DNA of 11,605 nucleotides from JBDRGC01 sp043818215 (GTDB lineage Bacteria > Chloroflexota > Anaerolineae > Anaerolineales > UBA11858): the NCBI GenBank assembly GCA_043818215.1, contig JBDRGC010000382.1, positions 1 through 11,605 on the forward strand, read 5' to 3'. Positions 1-5,810 of this stretch are shown here, piece by piece. Positions within the stretch are counted from its first letter, which is position 1; the number at the start of each line of letters is the position of its first letter. Made by a program: the position numbers and the translations under genes. The notes under the pieces are model-generated. The model ran no database searches, had not been told where the DNA came from, and saw only the letters and a program-made list of their open reading frames with translations.

Positions 1-232
1 TATTAGTAACATTTGCATCGGGAAATTGGATGCCATGCTCTAACTCAACATCTAGCCCCTGTTTGAATGCTTCTACGGATATCAACATAGCTTCGTTTCC
101 CACTTCTGCCTGAATAATTTCAGCTTCCTCTATTGACACCAGCGGCTCAGTGAGTTTTGTCCAATCTCGGATACCCAGCTCTTGGCAAATACGCTGTACT
201 TCTTTTTGTGTAACATACTCTGGAATATTCAT
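1..232 (-). CDS. DUF5661-like small protein, 3' end beyond the window
   Basis: The reading frame opens with ATG at 232, preceded by AAAGGA about 7 nt upstream, and runs without a stop to the window edge (77 codons seen). The visible protein starts MNIPEYVTQKEVQRICQELG and contains a segment GLDVELEHGIQFPDANVTN. That segment resembles the hallmark of DUF5661-family proteins, short proteins of unknown function with a conserved ELEHG motif followed by a potential N-V-T/D segment. No signal peptide or membrane helix is seen. The gene lies 22 nt downstream of the small membrane protein gene with no attC between, so both probably sit in the same cassette and transcript. The family assignment rests on motif memory; the function is unknown. 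Confidence 0.6.
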   Translation of the reverse strand, partial: MNIPEYVTQKEVQRICQELGIRDWTKLTEPLVSIEEAEIIQAEVGNEAMLISVEAFKQGLDVELEHGIQFPDANVTN

Positions 233-254
233 GTGGATTCCTTTGGGGTACGAT

Positions 255-599
255 CTAATTTTCTTCTTGCAGTTGTAATCGGTGGAAGATGCGATGTGCA
301 ATAGGAGCGAATATGATACTCGCCCCAGCCAAAAAAACAATTCCTGATAACAGGGCATAGAATGAAGCGAATAGTTTTCCGCTAACAGTGGAAAGTTGAT
401 CAACAGGACCCATCCCCCCAAGAATCATGGATGCATTCAATAAAGCATCTAGCCAGGAGAAACCTTCAAAAACACGATAACCGAGTACTCCGATTCCGAG
501 TGAAACAAAAAACAGAGCGAAAGTAACCGCGAAATGTTTTAGAAGCCTTGCAATAAATTGCCTGCGCGGTAAAAGGGGCTGCGTTTGATGTTCATACAT
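255..599 (-). CDS. Small membrane protein with two helices and a pore-loop-like segment
   Basis: This is a 114-residue protein. It has a basic N-terminus (PRRQFIARLLKH), a first hydrophobic helix at about residues 22-42, and a short semi-hydrophobic stretch at about 48-66 (WLDALLNASMILGGMGPVD). A second helix lies at about 76-98, followed by a basic tail. The helix, re-entrant GGMGP-like segment, helix layout recalls two-TM ion channel subunits (Ion_trans_2-like), but the potassium filter TxGYG is absent, so channel activity is only a suggestion. Close relatives are known to me only as conserved hypothetical membrane proteins. ATG at 599 is preceded by AAAGAG. The gene begins 27 nt past the GTTGGGC core of an attC site, where the first gene of an integron cassette is expected. 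Confidence 0.7.
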   Translation of the reverse strand: MYEHQTQPLLPRRQFIARLLKHFAVTFALFFVSLGIGVLGYRVFEGFSWLDALLNASMILGGMGPVDQLSTVSGKLFASFYALLSGIVFLAGASIIFAPIAHRIFHRLQLQEEN

Positions 600-626
600 T
601 GTTTTCGCTCTTTATTTCGTTTTGGT

Positions 627-746
627 GCCCAACGGCTCGCGTTAGCCGCCGCCGGATATTGCGGATGACTCCACTGTGAGCCATGACGCTCGCAGGTAAT
701 TTGACCTCTGCCCACCCGCGTCGAAGGCGGTCGGCTGCACGCATTG
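627..746 (-). other. Candidate attC recombination site 1, interrupted by an intron at its far end
   Basis: On the minus strand the site ends with GTTGGGC (complement of GCCCAAC at 627-633), which fits the integron core GTTRRRY. The opposite end on the plus strand reads GCATTG at 741-746, directly before the GTGCG start of an intron fragment. Arms inside can pair: GCCGCC near 644-652 faces GGCGGT near 726-731, and CAA/TTG pair at the ends, giving the elongated imperfect hairpin of attC sites. The length of about 120 nt is within the known range. The distal core is degenerate (ATTG rather than GTTG), so confidence is moderate. The site would separate the DUF2442-DUF4160 cassette from the membrane-protein cassette. 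Confidence 0.6.
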
Positions 747-842
747 GTGCGACCCGTTTGACCGAAACCATCATCTTTGATGATGGGGGCTGGTCAGCGA
801 AGGTCGCCGTCTTTCGACTTTGTCACCCGAGAGATGACGAAC
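747..842 (+). mobile_element. 5' fragment of a group II intron (copy 1)
   Basis: The fragment begins GTGCGACCCGTTTGACCGAA, which includes the group II 5' consensus GTGCG. It aligns over roughly 95 nt with the start of the intron at 2677. Both copies have a hairpin at the same place but with different bases: here CCATCATC-TTT-GATGATGG (768-786), in copy 2 CCACCGA-ACAG-TCGGTGG. Such covariation supports a selected RNA structure. Homology is lost near 842, where a palindromic repeat begins, and no domain V is seen downstream, so this copy is presumably dead. It sits at the attC end like copy 2, and on the strand opposite to the cassette genes. Confidence 0.7.
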
Positions 843-934
843 ACTTCGGCTGCGCTCAGTGCAGGCTTCGACAACTGAACGTCCATGCCTGCACTGAACG
901 AAGTGAATGTGCCTGCACTGAACGAAGTGAATGT
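843..934. repeat. Inverted-repeat cluster with a perfect 24-nt tandem duplication
   Basis: A 24-nt unit starting GCCTGCACTGAACGAAGTGA occurs twice head to tail at 887-910 and 911-934 with no mismatch. Upstream, 843-867 holds the inverted counterpart (CACTTCG, 6 extra bases, then CAGTGCAGGC), so 843-905 can fold into a stem-loop. This resembles dispersed palindromic repeats of the GCCTGCACTGAGCGAAG type that I associate with Chloroflexota and other environmental bacteria; that association is from memory. The cluster lies where the homology of intron copy 1 stops. Confidence 0.75.
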
Positions 935-1150
935 GTTGGTGAGATGATTGTACCATCAACTCCAACCCTTGAAGTGGACAAGTGAGTGCGACACCCAATA
1001 GTGAGCGACTGGTTCTTAAACCCTTTGACACTTCCTTCGGTCGCAGGACAGGCGCTAGAGTGCATGGGTGTAAAGGCGGTCGCCAAAGGCACAATCCGTG
1101 AGCTACCAGCCGAGGGCGGCGACACGCAGTATGTGGCTACACCTGCACTC
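935..1150. other. Unassigned stretch between repeat cluster and IS110 remnant
   Basis: I see no convincing gene here; the open frames on both strands overlap each other and look spurious. The segment could be an internal part of the broken intron or non-coding sequence of the IS110 element. One clue is that 1027-1048 is the reverse complement of two 11-nt blocks of intron copy 2 (2796-2806 and 2825-2835), lacking exactly the 18 nt between them. The stretch around 1036-1075 also loosely resembles the group IIC domain I pattern (CCTTCGGTC, then GCTAG). Neither reading is secure. Confidence 0.4.
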
Positions 1151-1176
1151 ACCTGCACTTGCCGCAGGTGCAAGTG
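1151..1176. repeat. Interleaved inverted repeats (A-B-A'-B' arrangement)
   Basis: ACCTGC (1151-1156) pairs with GCAGGT (1164-1169), and CACTTGC (1156-1162) pairs with GCAAGTG (1170-1176). The two stems interleave, so RNA or single-stranded DNA could take either hairpin or perhaps a compact pseudoknot. The words belong to the same CCTGCACT family as the nearby repeats (also 1141-1150 and 1177-1190). This may be repeat debris rather than a functional structure. Confidence 0.5.
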
Positions 1177-1188
1177 TGCAGTGCAGGC

Positions 1189-1479
1189 GCAAGTGTCGCC
1201 CGCAGATTGCTGGTCGCAGTTTGGTACATCCTCACCAAACGCGAACCTTATCACCACTTCGATGCCGAAACCATCGCTTACAAGATGATCACCTGGTCGC
1301 AACGCATGGATGAAAAGGCACTCAAGGGTATGACTCGCCAGCAGTTCGCCAAGTATGGCTTGTTACGCTTGGGCATCGATCACGATATCACCTGCATTGT
1401 TCGCAACGGTGTGCCAAGACGTGTCGCTCCGACAGAGGAGGTCTTGGCGTTGAAGCCTGACCTGAAGTCGCCGCGATAG
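1189..1479 (+). pseudogene. C-terminal remnant of an IS110-family transposase
   Basis: The frame from about 1195 encodes VARRLLVAVWYILTKREPY, then a region with MTRQQFAKYGLLRLGI and PRRVAPTEEVLALKP before a TAG at 1477-1479. I recognise this as the tail of IS110/IS116-type transposases, where a VARKLLVxxWxxL helix follows the transposase_20 domain. About 95 residues remain of the roughly 350-450 usual for the family. The N-terminal DEDD domain and the catalytic serine region are missing, so the protein is inactive. It is the only convincing plus-strand coding sequence in the left half of the window, inside the presumed cassette 2. Its upstream boundary with the repeat region is ragged; the TTG at 1159 is not a real start. 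Confidence 0.75.
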
Positions 1480-1508
1480 TGTAACTTCTGCTTTCAAATA
1501 TGAATCAA

Positions 1509-1552
1509 CCCACGCTTGCCAGTCCACGGTTCTGGCAGCCAGCGGGGGTTTT
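1509..1552 (+). terminator. Terminator-like hairpin after the IS110 remnant
   Basis: A GC-rich stem pairs CC at 1509-1510, GCT and GCCAG at about 1514-1522 with CTGGC, AGC and GGGGG at about 1532-1548 (one or two interior mismatches). TTTT follows at 1549-1552. It lies 30 nt past the stop of the transposase remnant. The T-run is short, so it may be weak, or it may be part of the IS end. Confidence 0.4.
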
Positions 1553-1752
1553 AAAACCTTCTTTAATGGAGTGTTTTATAGGGTGGTATTTTGCTTAGAT
1601 AGTCGCTTCTTTTGTGTTTGGCCTTGTTTTTCTTTCGCTTTCTGAGCAATTTCTAATTCACCCTTCGCGCAGCACCCCCCTGGGGGTGACACTGCAACTT
1701 ATCGGTAGGCGGGGTTCGTTTAGCAAACAGCTTTCTCTAAAAATGTCTCACA
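1553..1752. other. Non-coding stretch with a short palindrome and a possible degraded gene tail
   Basis: There is no intact gene. A near-perfect palindrome CACCCCC-CT-GGGGGTG lies at 1673-1688. On the minus strand, 1576 to about 1664 encodes a hydrophilic helical tail GELEIAQKAKEKQGQTQ ending at TAA (1578-1576), with no start and an upstream stop nearby. It could be the end of a lost small gene downstream of DUF4160 or chance. Confidence 0.35.
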
Positions 1753-2013
1753 CTATTCCAATGGTGAGATTTTTCCCAACGATTCCATATTCCTGGCTTT
1801 TTCCCATTCTTGCTTGAGTTCACCCTGGTGTATAGATGCCCATTCTATGACCATACCTAATACTCTGGATGGTAAACGTCCTGCAATGATTGCCATTGAA
1901 TTTATATTGACGAGTGCTTCGTGCTCACCATATTCCGCATGAAAATGAGGCGGACTATGCTCATCAAAATACATCTTAATAACAATCCCAAAGAAACGGC
2001 TAATTTCAGGCAT
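1753..2013 (-). CDS. DUF4160 domain protein
   Basis: This 86-residue protein starts MPEISRFFGIVIKMYFDEH, followed by a HSPPHFHAEYGEHEA motif, the signature of the DUF4160 family (PF13711). The ATG at 2013 is chosen over an in-frame TTG at 2019 because family members usually begin MPEISRFFG and GGAAG stands 6 nt upstream. Its start overlaps the stop of the DUF2442 gene by 8 nt (ATGCCTGA), which suggests translational coupling. DUF4160 and DUF2442 genes often occur as adjacent pairs and have been suspected of forming toxin-antitoxin-like modules, but no activity is firmly established to my knowledge. His-rich HFH residues could bind metal or act in catalysis; this is inference. Confidence 0.9.
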   Translation of the reverse strand: MPEISRFFGIVIKMYFDEHSPPHFHAEYGEHEALVNINSMAIIAGRLPSRVLGMVIEWASIHQGELKQEWEKARNMESLGKISPLE

Positions 2014-2290
2014 ACGCAACTTCCATATTCATGCCGAGAAATAATTCCTCAGCAGATTTCCCGACAATTTTCATATATAGCGCATCAGGACATAAATCAA
2101 TTTCATCTGACCAAGCTATTTCCCCGCTTTCTCCAATGTATACTTGCTCGAAATTGGCGTAGTTATCCCAATAGCTAAAGACACCTTTCCCAGCTAGATG
2201 AGATAAATCTACTTCTCCCGATGTTCCATCGAAGTATTTCAACCACAACTTATATTTGGGAAGCGGCTTTACGATAATTGGCTTATACAT
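2006..2290 (-). CDS. DUF2442 domain protein
   Basis: This 94-residue protein has the DUF2442 (PF10387) pattern: an N-terminal strand VKPLPKYKLWLKYFDGTSGEVDLS, then a central LAGKGVFSYW segment. The hallmark end is EIAWSDEIDLCPDALYMKIVG. ATG at 2290 is preceded by GAGG at a spacing of 7 nt. It forms an overlapping pair with the downstream DUF4160 gene. Small two-gene modules of this kind are typical cargo of integron cassettes, where toxin-antitoxin-like pairs stabilise arrays; applying that here is inference. A promoter and a roughly 185-nt leader lie upstream. No transmembrane segments are present. Confidence 0.9.
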   Translation of the reverse strand: MYKPIIVKPLPKYKLWLKYFDGTSGEVDLSHLAGKGVFSYWDNYANFEQVYIGESGEIAWSDEIDLCPDALYMKIVGKSAEELFLGMNMEVAYA

Positions 2291-2366
2291 ATCAATGCCT
2301 CATTCTTTGGTTTATGATGGACTGATGCCAGCAATTCTCAGATTGAACAAAAATATTGGATCCAGC

Positions 2367-2409
2367 AAAATAGCTAAAGCCCGACAAAGGCGGAAGAATT
2401 AGCTATTTT
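2367..2409. terminator. Long bidirectional hairpin in the DUF2442 leader (attenuator or terminator candidate)
   Basis: AAAATAGCTAA (2367-2377) is the exact inverse of TTAGCTATTTT (2399-2409), an 11-bp stem with an inner GCC/GGC pairing and T-runs on both strands. On the minus strand it lies about 75 nt upstream of the DUF2442 start and downstream of the likely promoter. It could therefore attenuate that operon. It could equally stop transcripts arriving from the neighbouring cassette. Confidence 0.55.
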
Positions 2410-2483
2410 CCGTGGGGAATATTCTTCAAATAATCTTCGATACCGAGAATTACTGGGCTGATACAATCTTTGTTGATAAATAT

Positions 2484-2512
2484 ACTATACACCGACTATG
2501 CGGCATTGACAA
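2484..2512 (-). promoter_or_regulatory. Sigma70-type promoter for the DUF2442-DUF4160 pair
   Basis: On the minus strand TTGTCA (2512-2507) and TATAGT (2489-2484) are separated by exactly 17 nt, each one mismatch from consensus. It begins about 45 nt past the attC core at 2556, so the cassette seems to carry its own promoter, as toxin-antitoxin cassettes often do. The predicted transcript start near 2477 leaves a leader of about 185 nt. Confidence 0.6.
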
Positions 2513-2555
2513 CGCCTACATCAAAACACGTTGATATTTTAGATTTTCATCACCC

Positions 2556-2676
2556 GCCTAACGGATAAGCTCATCTGCCTGGCGGCAATTGCACAGAGCC
2601 TTTATTCAACCAGAGCGAATGCCTGCAAATCGCACCGATTTAACCCTGGCATAGCCAGGTCTGGTGTAGCGTTGGG
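2556..2676 (-). other. Candidate attC recombination site 2, split by intron copy 2
   Basis: On the plus strand the site starts GCCTAAC (2556-2562), complement of the core GTTAGGC. It ends GTTGGG (2671-2676), interrupted by the intron, with the last core base C at 3108. Joining the flanks gives GTTGGGC, a perfect GTTRRRY. Inner arms also pair (GCCTGGC near 2577-2583 with GCCAGGT near 2655-2661). The layout of outer cores, inner arms and a long variable loop matches attC sites of about 120 nt. It lies 65 nt beyond the stop of the SMC-like gene on the minus strand, the normal place for the attC of that cassette. Confidence 0.75.
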
Positions 2677-3107
2677 GTGCGACCCGTTTGACCGAAACCA
2701 CCGAACAGTCGGTGGGGGCTGGTCAGCGAAGGTTGCTGTCTTGTGGACTTGGTCACTCACCCGGGCAATACGGAAAACAATTTTGCTGATACTTATCCTG
2801 CGACCGCATAGTCCCCGAAGGGGGAAGGAAGTGTCGGACGAAACGACAATGAAGCAAATGCCCCCACTGTGGGTTGCGTTTTATGGATGGCGATGTGTTG
2901 GAAGTACACACCGCAATGGTGATAAGCACGACAGCGGACGACAACCTGCTGCTCCTCCACGGCCACCGCCATGATGAAGTTCACCGGTCAGGGTGTCTTT
3001 GACAGCGACACAGCGACACAGAGACCCGGATACTGAAGAGCCGGATGAAGCGAAAGTTTCAAGCACGGTTCGGGAGTGACGGCGGGGTGGGCGACTGCCC
3101 CTCCGAC
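2677..3107 (+). mobile_element. ORF-less group II intron, probably group IIC-attC class (copy 2)
   Basis: The 431-nt element starts GTGCGACCCG, the group II 5' consensus. It has a stem-loop at 2698-2715 and a GGAAGGAAG...CGGACG segment (2821-2840) resembling domain I of group IIC introns. A canonical 34-nt domain V lies at 3038-3071. A domain VI-like hairpin follows (about 3078-3107) and the element ends CCGAC, fitting the AY end rule. About 400 nt is the normal size for IIC ribozymes without their reverse transcriptase ORF, and no RT is present, so mobility would need protein in trans. Precise removal restores GTTGGGC of attC2. Orientation opposite to the cassette genes matches the known habit of IIC-attC introns. 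The 5' and 3' ends are inferred from consensus and from restoration of the attC core. Confidence 0.8.
3038..3071 (+). ncRNA. Group II intron domain V
   Basis: This 34-nt hairpin reads GAGCCG at the 5' side and CGGTTC at the 3' side, with an upper stem TGAAGC/GTTTCA closed by a GAAA (GNRA) tetraloop. It contains the catalytic AGC triad at 3039-3041. Length, loop and base stem match the domain V consensus, so this is the strongest single diagnostic for the intron call. Confidence 0.9.
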
Positions 3108-3136
3108 CATAACTTAGGTTGCGTTTTTCTCTCTCT

Positions 3137-3161
3137 GGAGTACGGGTAATGATCCTACTCC
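3137..3161. other. Short hairpin between the SMC-like gene and attC2
   Basis: GGAGTA (3137-3142) faces TACTCC (3156-3161) across a 13-nt loop. It lies just downstream of the SMC-like stop codon on the minus strand, but no T-run follows on that strand, so I do not call it an intrinsic terminator. Confidence 0.35.
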
Positions 3162-3172
3162 CTAACTATAAT

Positions 3173-5035
3173 TTATGCCAAAACAATGTTCACACCATCA
3201 GTGGATTGATATTTGCGGACTAAAGACTCCTCAAATGTGGCAATAATTGCCTGCCCAAAAATGTTGTGACGGTAAGCATCAACTAAAAAGCGGATCAGAG
3301 ATCGGCGATTAATTGGATCTAGGTGTTCCAGCGGTTCATCAATCATAAGAAAGTCGCTCTTCGAGAAATGATGAGCAATAATAGTGTGAAGCATTACTAG
3401 CAGAGCGGTCTTTTCTCCTCCACTAAGTTGTCGCAAGTCGAGTTCCATCTCCATATCTGAGTTACAAATGACTGGGTAACCATCTACATTGAATTTGACT
3501 CCCCAACCTTCTTCATCACGGAAGGAAGACCATAAATCTGCTATTTGTTCATATACGATTCTCATATCTGTATCTTGCTGATCGCGCAAGGTGGCTTCTG
3601 TGGCCTGTAATGCTGCTCTAATCGAAAGCATCCGTATTTCGATTCGCACAATTTCATCATCTAGTTCCTCAGGTGATCGATAATTGAAATCATTTATTCG
3701 TTTTTGGATCGCCTGATATTCGGATTGATGGCTCTCTACATCGGTCAAGAATTGCCGGGTAGATTTCTGCTTTTCATTTAATTCTGCTATTTTCTTATTC
3801 TCTCCTTCATTTGTGAGATTTGCTATCGAATTTGCGATTTTGTCAAAGGGTTGAGCCGGATGAATATCGGGTACTTCCGAATACACCAAGATGTTTCGTA
3901 GGGATTGAAGTTGGCTAACTTGCACGTGTAGGGTTTGTGTTTGATTTTGAGCGCTTTGTTTTCTCTGTAATTGATGTTGCCGTTCCTGATTTAAAGCCTC
4001 AATATCCTCGCGAATCGTCTCAAGAATGCTCTGCCGTTCTGAGAGGGTCAGAGGCTTTTGACAAACCGGGCAGGGGACAGTATCGTTACTATCCTGATAA
4101 GGCTCTAAAAGGGACAAAACGCGTTGGAAGGCATCGTCTTGTCCATCCAATCGAGCAATGACAAAAGCAATCTCTGCGGCGTGACTTTCAGCATCGTGTG
4201 CCAGTTCTTGAAGTTTATCGAAATAACTCAGCAATGGTGCATTCGTAAAGCTTCGCCATTGATCCGGAGCAGAGCGAACCATCTTCGACACATTATCTAC
4301 TTCGTTTTTGAGTCTAGATAAGGCATTCTGACTCTGTTCAATTGCACCGATTTCACGCCCGATCTGATCAAGTTGATCGAGAATTTGCTTTTTCGCCATC
4401 TCCCCGGCATTTAGCTTGCTTTCCAACTCATCCATAGAGCGCACTTCCAAGCGCGTCAAATCAGCATTCAATTCCTGTAAACTTTTGAGTCTGCCCTTGA
4501 AGAATTTTTCAGAGGCTTTGAGCGCTGCTGCAAATTCATCTAATTGAACTAAACCAATCACTGCTCGGATTTGCCCATCTAGCGCTCTCTTTGGAGGGGC
4601 ATTTAGGAAACTAAAAACCTCCCCTTCTGGCATGTAAATGATACGTCGCAGAAATTCAGCAGAAACACCAAGCAATTTCTCTACTTGAGTAGTAATACTA
4701 GTGTGTGTGCGTGCTAGTTTTTTTTGATCGCTCAAACTTACCATGATAGCGTCCCCGGCGTGATCGGGAGTCTGAGTGCGCTGAATCTCATAATTAGTTC
4801 CTTGCACTTCAAAACGCAATGTGATTGTTCCTGGCTTGGTTAAGTCTCTGAGCAATTGGGCTCGGTCACTGCGCTTGAATAAGGCAGCCTCTCCAGTCAG
4901 TGCGTAGGAAATCGCTTCAAGCATGGAAGTTTTGCCAGTTCCATTTGCCCCCATCAGGAAAGTAATACCCTTTTTGAAGTGTACTTCACGTTGATCGTAA
5001 GCTCGCCAATTGACCATCTTTAAGTAGGTAATCAT
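3173..5035 (-). CDS. Rad50/SMC-like ATPase with zinc hook (candidate LmuB/DdmC-like defence sensor)
   Basis: This is a 620-residue ABC-type ATPase of the Rad50/SbcC/SMC group. Walker A is GANGTGKTS (29-37) after a typical MITYLKMVNWRAYDQ start. Coiled-coil arms (about 165-300 and 335-495) flank a CPVC zinc hook at 322-325. The signature LSGGE is at 537-541, Walker B FLMIDE at 562-567 and a D-loop HLD at 571-573. The place of the usual switch His is IIATFEE, where Phe601 seems to replace His. At 620 residues it is much shorter than SbcC (about 1000). Its ATG overlaps the stop of the upstream gene (ATGA), so the two are translationally coupled. Such proteins bind or scan DNA ends and, in Lamassu-like systems, control a toxic effector. 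With a PIN-like nuclease two genes upstream, a defence role is likely but inferred; a repair role is the alternative. Confidence 0.85.
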   Translation of the reverse strand: MITYLKMVNWRAYDQREVHFKKGITFLMGANGTGKTSMLEAISYALTGEAALFKRSDRAQLLRDLTKPGTITLRFEVQGTNYEIQRTQTPDHAGDAIMVSLSDQKKLARTHTSITTQVEKLLGVSAEFLRRIIYMPEGEVFSFLNAPPKRALDGQIRAVIGLVQLDEFAAALKASEKFFKGRLKSLQELNADLTRLEVRSMDELESKLNAGEMAKKQILDQLDQIGREIGAIEQSQNALSRLKNEVDNVSKMVRSAPDQWRSFTNAPLLSYFDKLQELAHDAESHAAEIAFVIARLDGQDDAFQRVLSLLEPYQDSNDTVPCPVCQKPLTLSERQSILETIREDIEALNQERQHQLQRKQSAQNQTQTLHVQVSQLQSLRNILVYSEVPDIHPAQPFDKIANSIANLTNEGENKKIAELNEKQKSTRQFLTDVESHQSEYQAIQKRINDFNYRSPEELDDEIVRIEIRMLSIRAALQATEATLRDQQDTDMRIVYEQIADLWSSFRDEEGWGVKFNVDGYPVICNSDMEMELDLRQLSGGEKTALLVMLHTIIAHHFSKSDFLMIDEPLEHLDPINRRSLIRFLVDAYRHNIFGQAIIATFEESLVRKYQSTDGVNIVLA

Positions 5036-5793
5036 TGTCCACCTCGCCGGGGTAAGGTTGTCAACCGTTTTTCTAACTCTACAGCAGACCTTCCATCTAG
5101 TGCGTTTTGCAGAATACTCAGAATGGTTTTCTTTTCCTGTTGGTAAGGGAAATTCTGTGCAGCTCGCAATCTCTCATCTGTGCGATAGCGGCGATTAGCT
5201 TCCACATCTATGGCCTGGGCAATGATGTCTGAGAAAGTCGCGAATAAATCTCTGCTAGCTGCTGCCGGTTCGGATTTTTCGATTTGTGGTATCTTCCATC
5301 CTTTTGTTTGGTGCTGAATCATCTCGACTATCACATCTTCGAATGGTTTTGCGATCTCCAACAATTTATCCGTTTTCTCTGGTGATTCGAGTATCGTTGT
5401 CAACCTCCGTAGGGAAAAGGGAATAGTAGACAATTCATCGTTTGACCAAACAGCAAGAACAACTGTTGTGCTGGGGTTGGTTTCGAGCAATTTGCTCCAT
5501 CCATATAATTGTTCTATATTCAGTTCAGGTTTATCTCTGGGTGCATCTAGCAAAATCAGGCGCATATCATAATCGTCTACCTGCACTAGATAATCCGCCG
5601 CTTCTTGACTAGTCAATCGTTGATCTGGAAGCACGCGAATGCTCTCAGCTTGATGCTGCTCCAATAAATTCTCTAACGTTAGTTTTACTAATCGTTCAGC
5701 ATTAATCCGGCGCATCATTGCATCCCGCGAATCTTGCGACATGGATGCCCTCATTTCACTCAAGAAACCATCTAAGAGATTATTATCACTCAT
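5032..5793 (-). CDS. Unknown 253-aa protein, middle subunit of the SMC/PIN operon
   Basis: I do not recognise the family. The protein is soluble, with a helical N-terminus (about 1-50) and probable alternating strands and helices at 50-150, including hydrophobic strands MRLILLDA (77-84) and TTVVLAVWS (109-117). A helical, charged C-terminal half ends in LPRRGGQ. The middle part could be a Rossmann-like or nuclease-like fold, but no catalytic motif is evident. ATG at 5793 has GAGGG 7 nt upstream and lies 17 nt past the PIN-like gene. Its stop overlaps the SMC-like start. By position and size it could play the part of LmuC/DdmB, the small bridging subunit of Lamassu-type complexes. That analogy rests on operon order, not on sequence similarity. 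Confidence 0.75.
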   Translation of the reverse strand: MSDNNLLDGFLSEMRASMSQDSRDAMMRRINAERLVKLTLENLLEQHQAESIRVLPDQRLTSQEAADYLVQVDDYDMRLILLDAPRDKPELNIEQLYGWSKLLETNPSTTVVLAVWSNDELSTIPFSLRRLTTILESPEKTDKLLEIAKPFEDVIVEMIQHQTKGWKIPQIEKSEPAAASRDLFATFSDIIAQAIDVEANRRYRTDERLRAAQNFPYQQEKKTILSILQNALDGRSAVELEKRLTTLPRRGGQ

Positions 5794-5810
5794 ATCGTGG
5801 CCCTCTGACC

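Noticed and set aside
887..934. Possible CRISPR array
   Set aside because: Only two 24-nt units, directly abutting with no spacer between them, and no cas genes in the window.
683..1302. Several open frames of 100-148 codons on both strands
   Set aside because: They overlap the intron fragment, the palindromic repeats and each other, have repeat-derived peptides such as duplicated CTERSE, and show no recognisable domain.
2407..2486. Minus-strand frame ending ISPVILGIEDYLKNIPHGK as a small gene upstream of DUF2442
   Set aside because: About 28 codons with no proper start; its beginning coincides with the -10 element of the promoter, so translation of it is unlikely.
2672..3066. Open frames inside intron copy 2 as a reverse transcriptase or maturase
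   Set aside because: All are below 101 codons, overlap on both strands, and carry no YxDD or other RT motif; the element is ORF-less.
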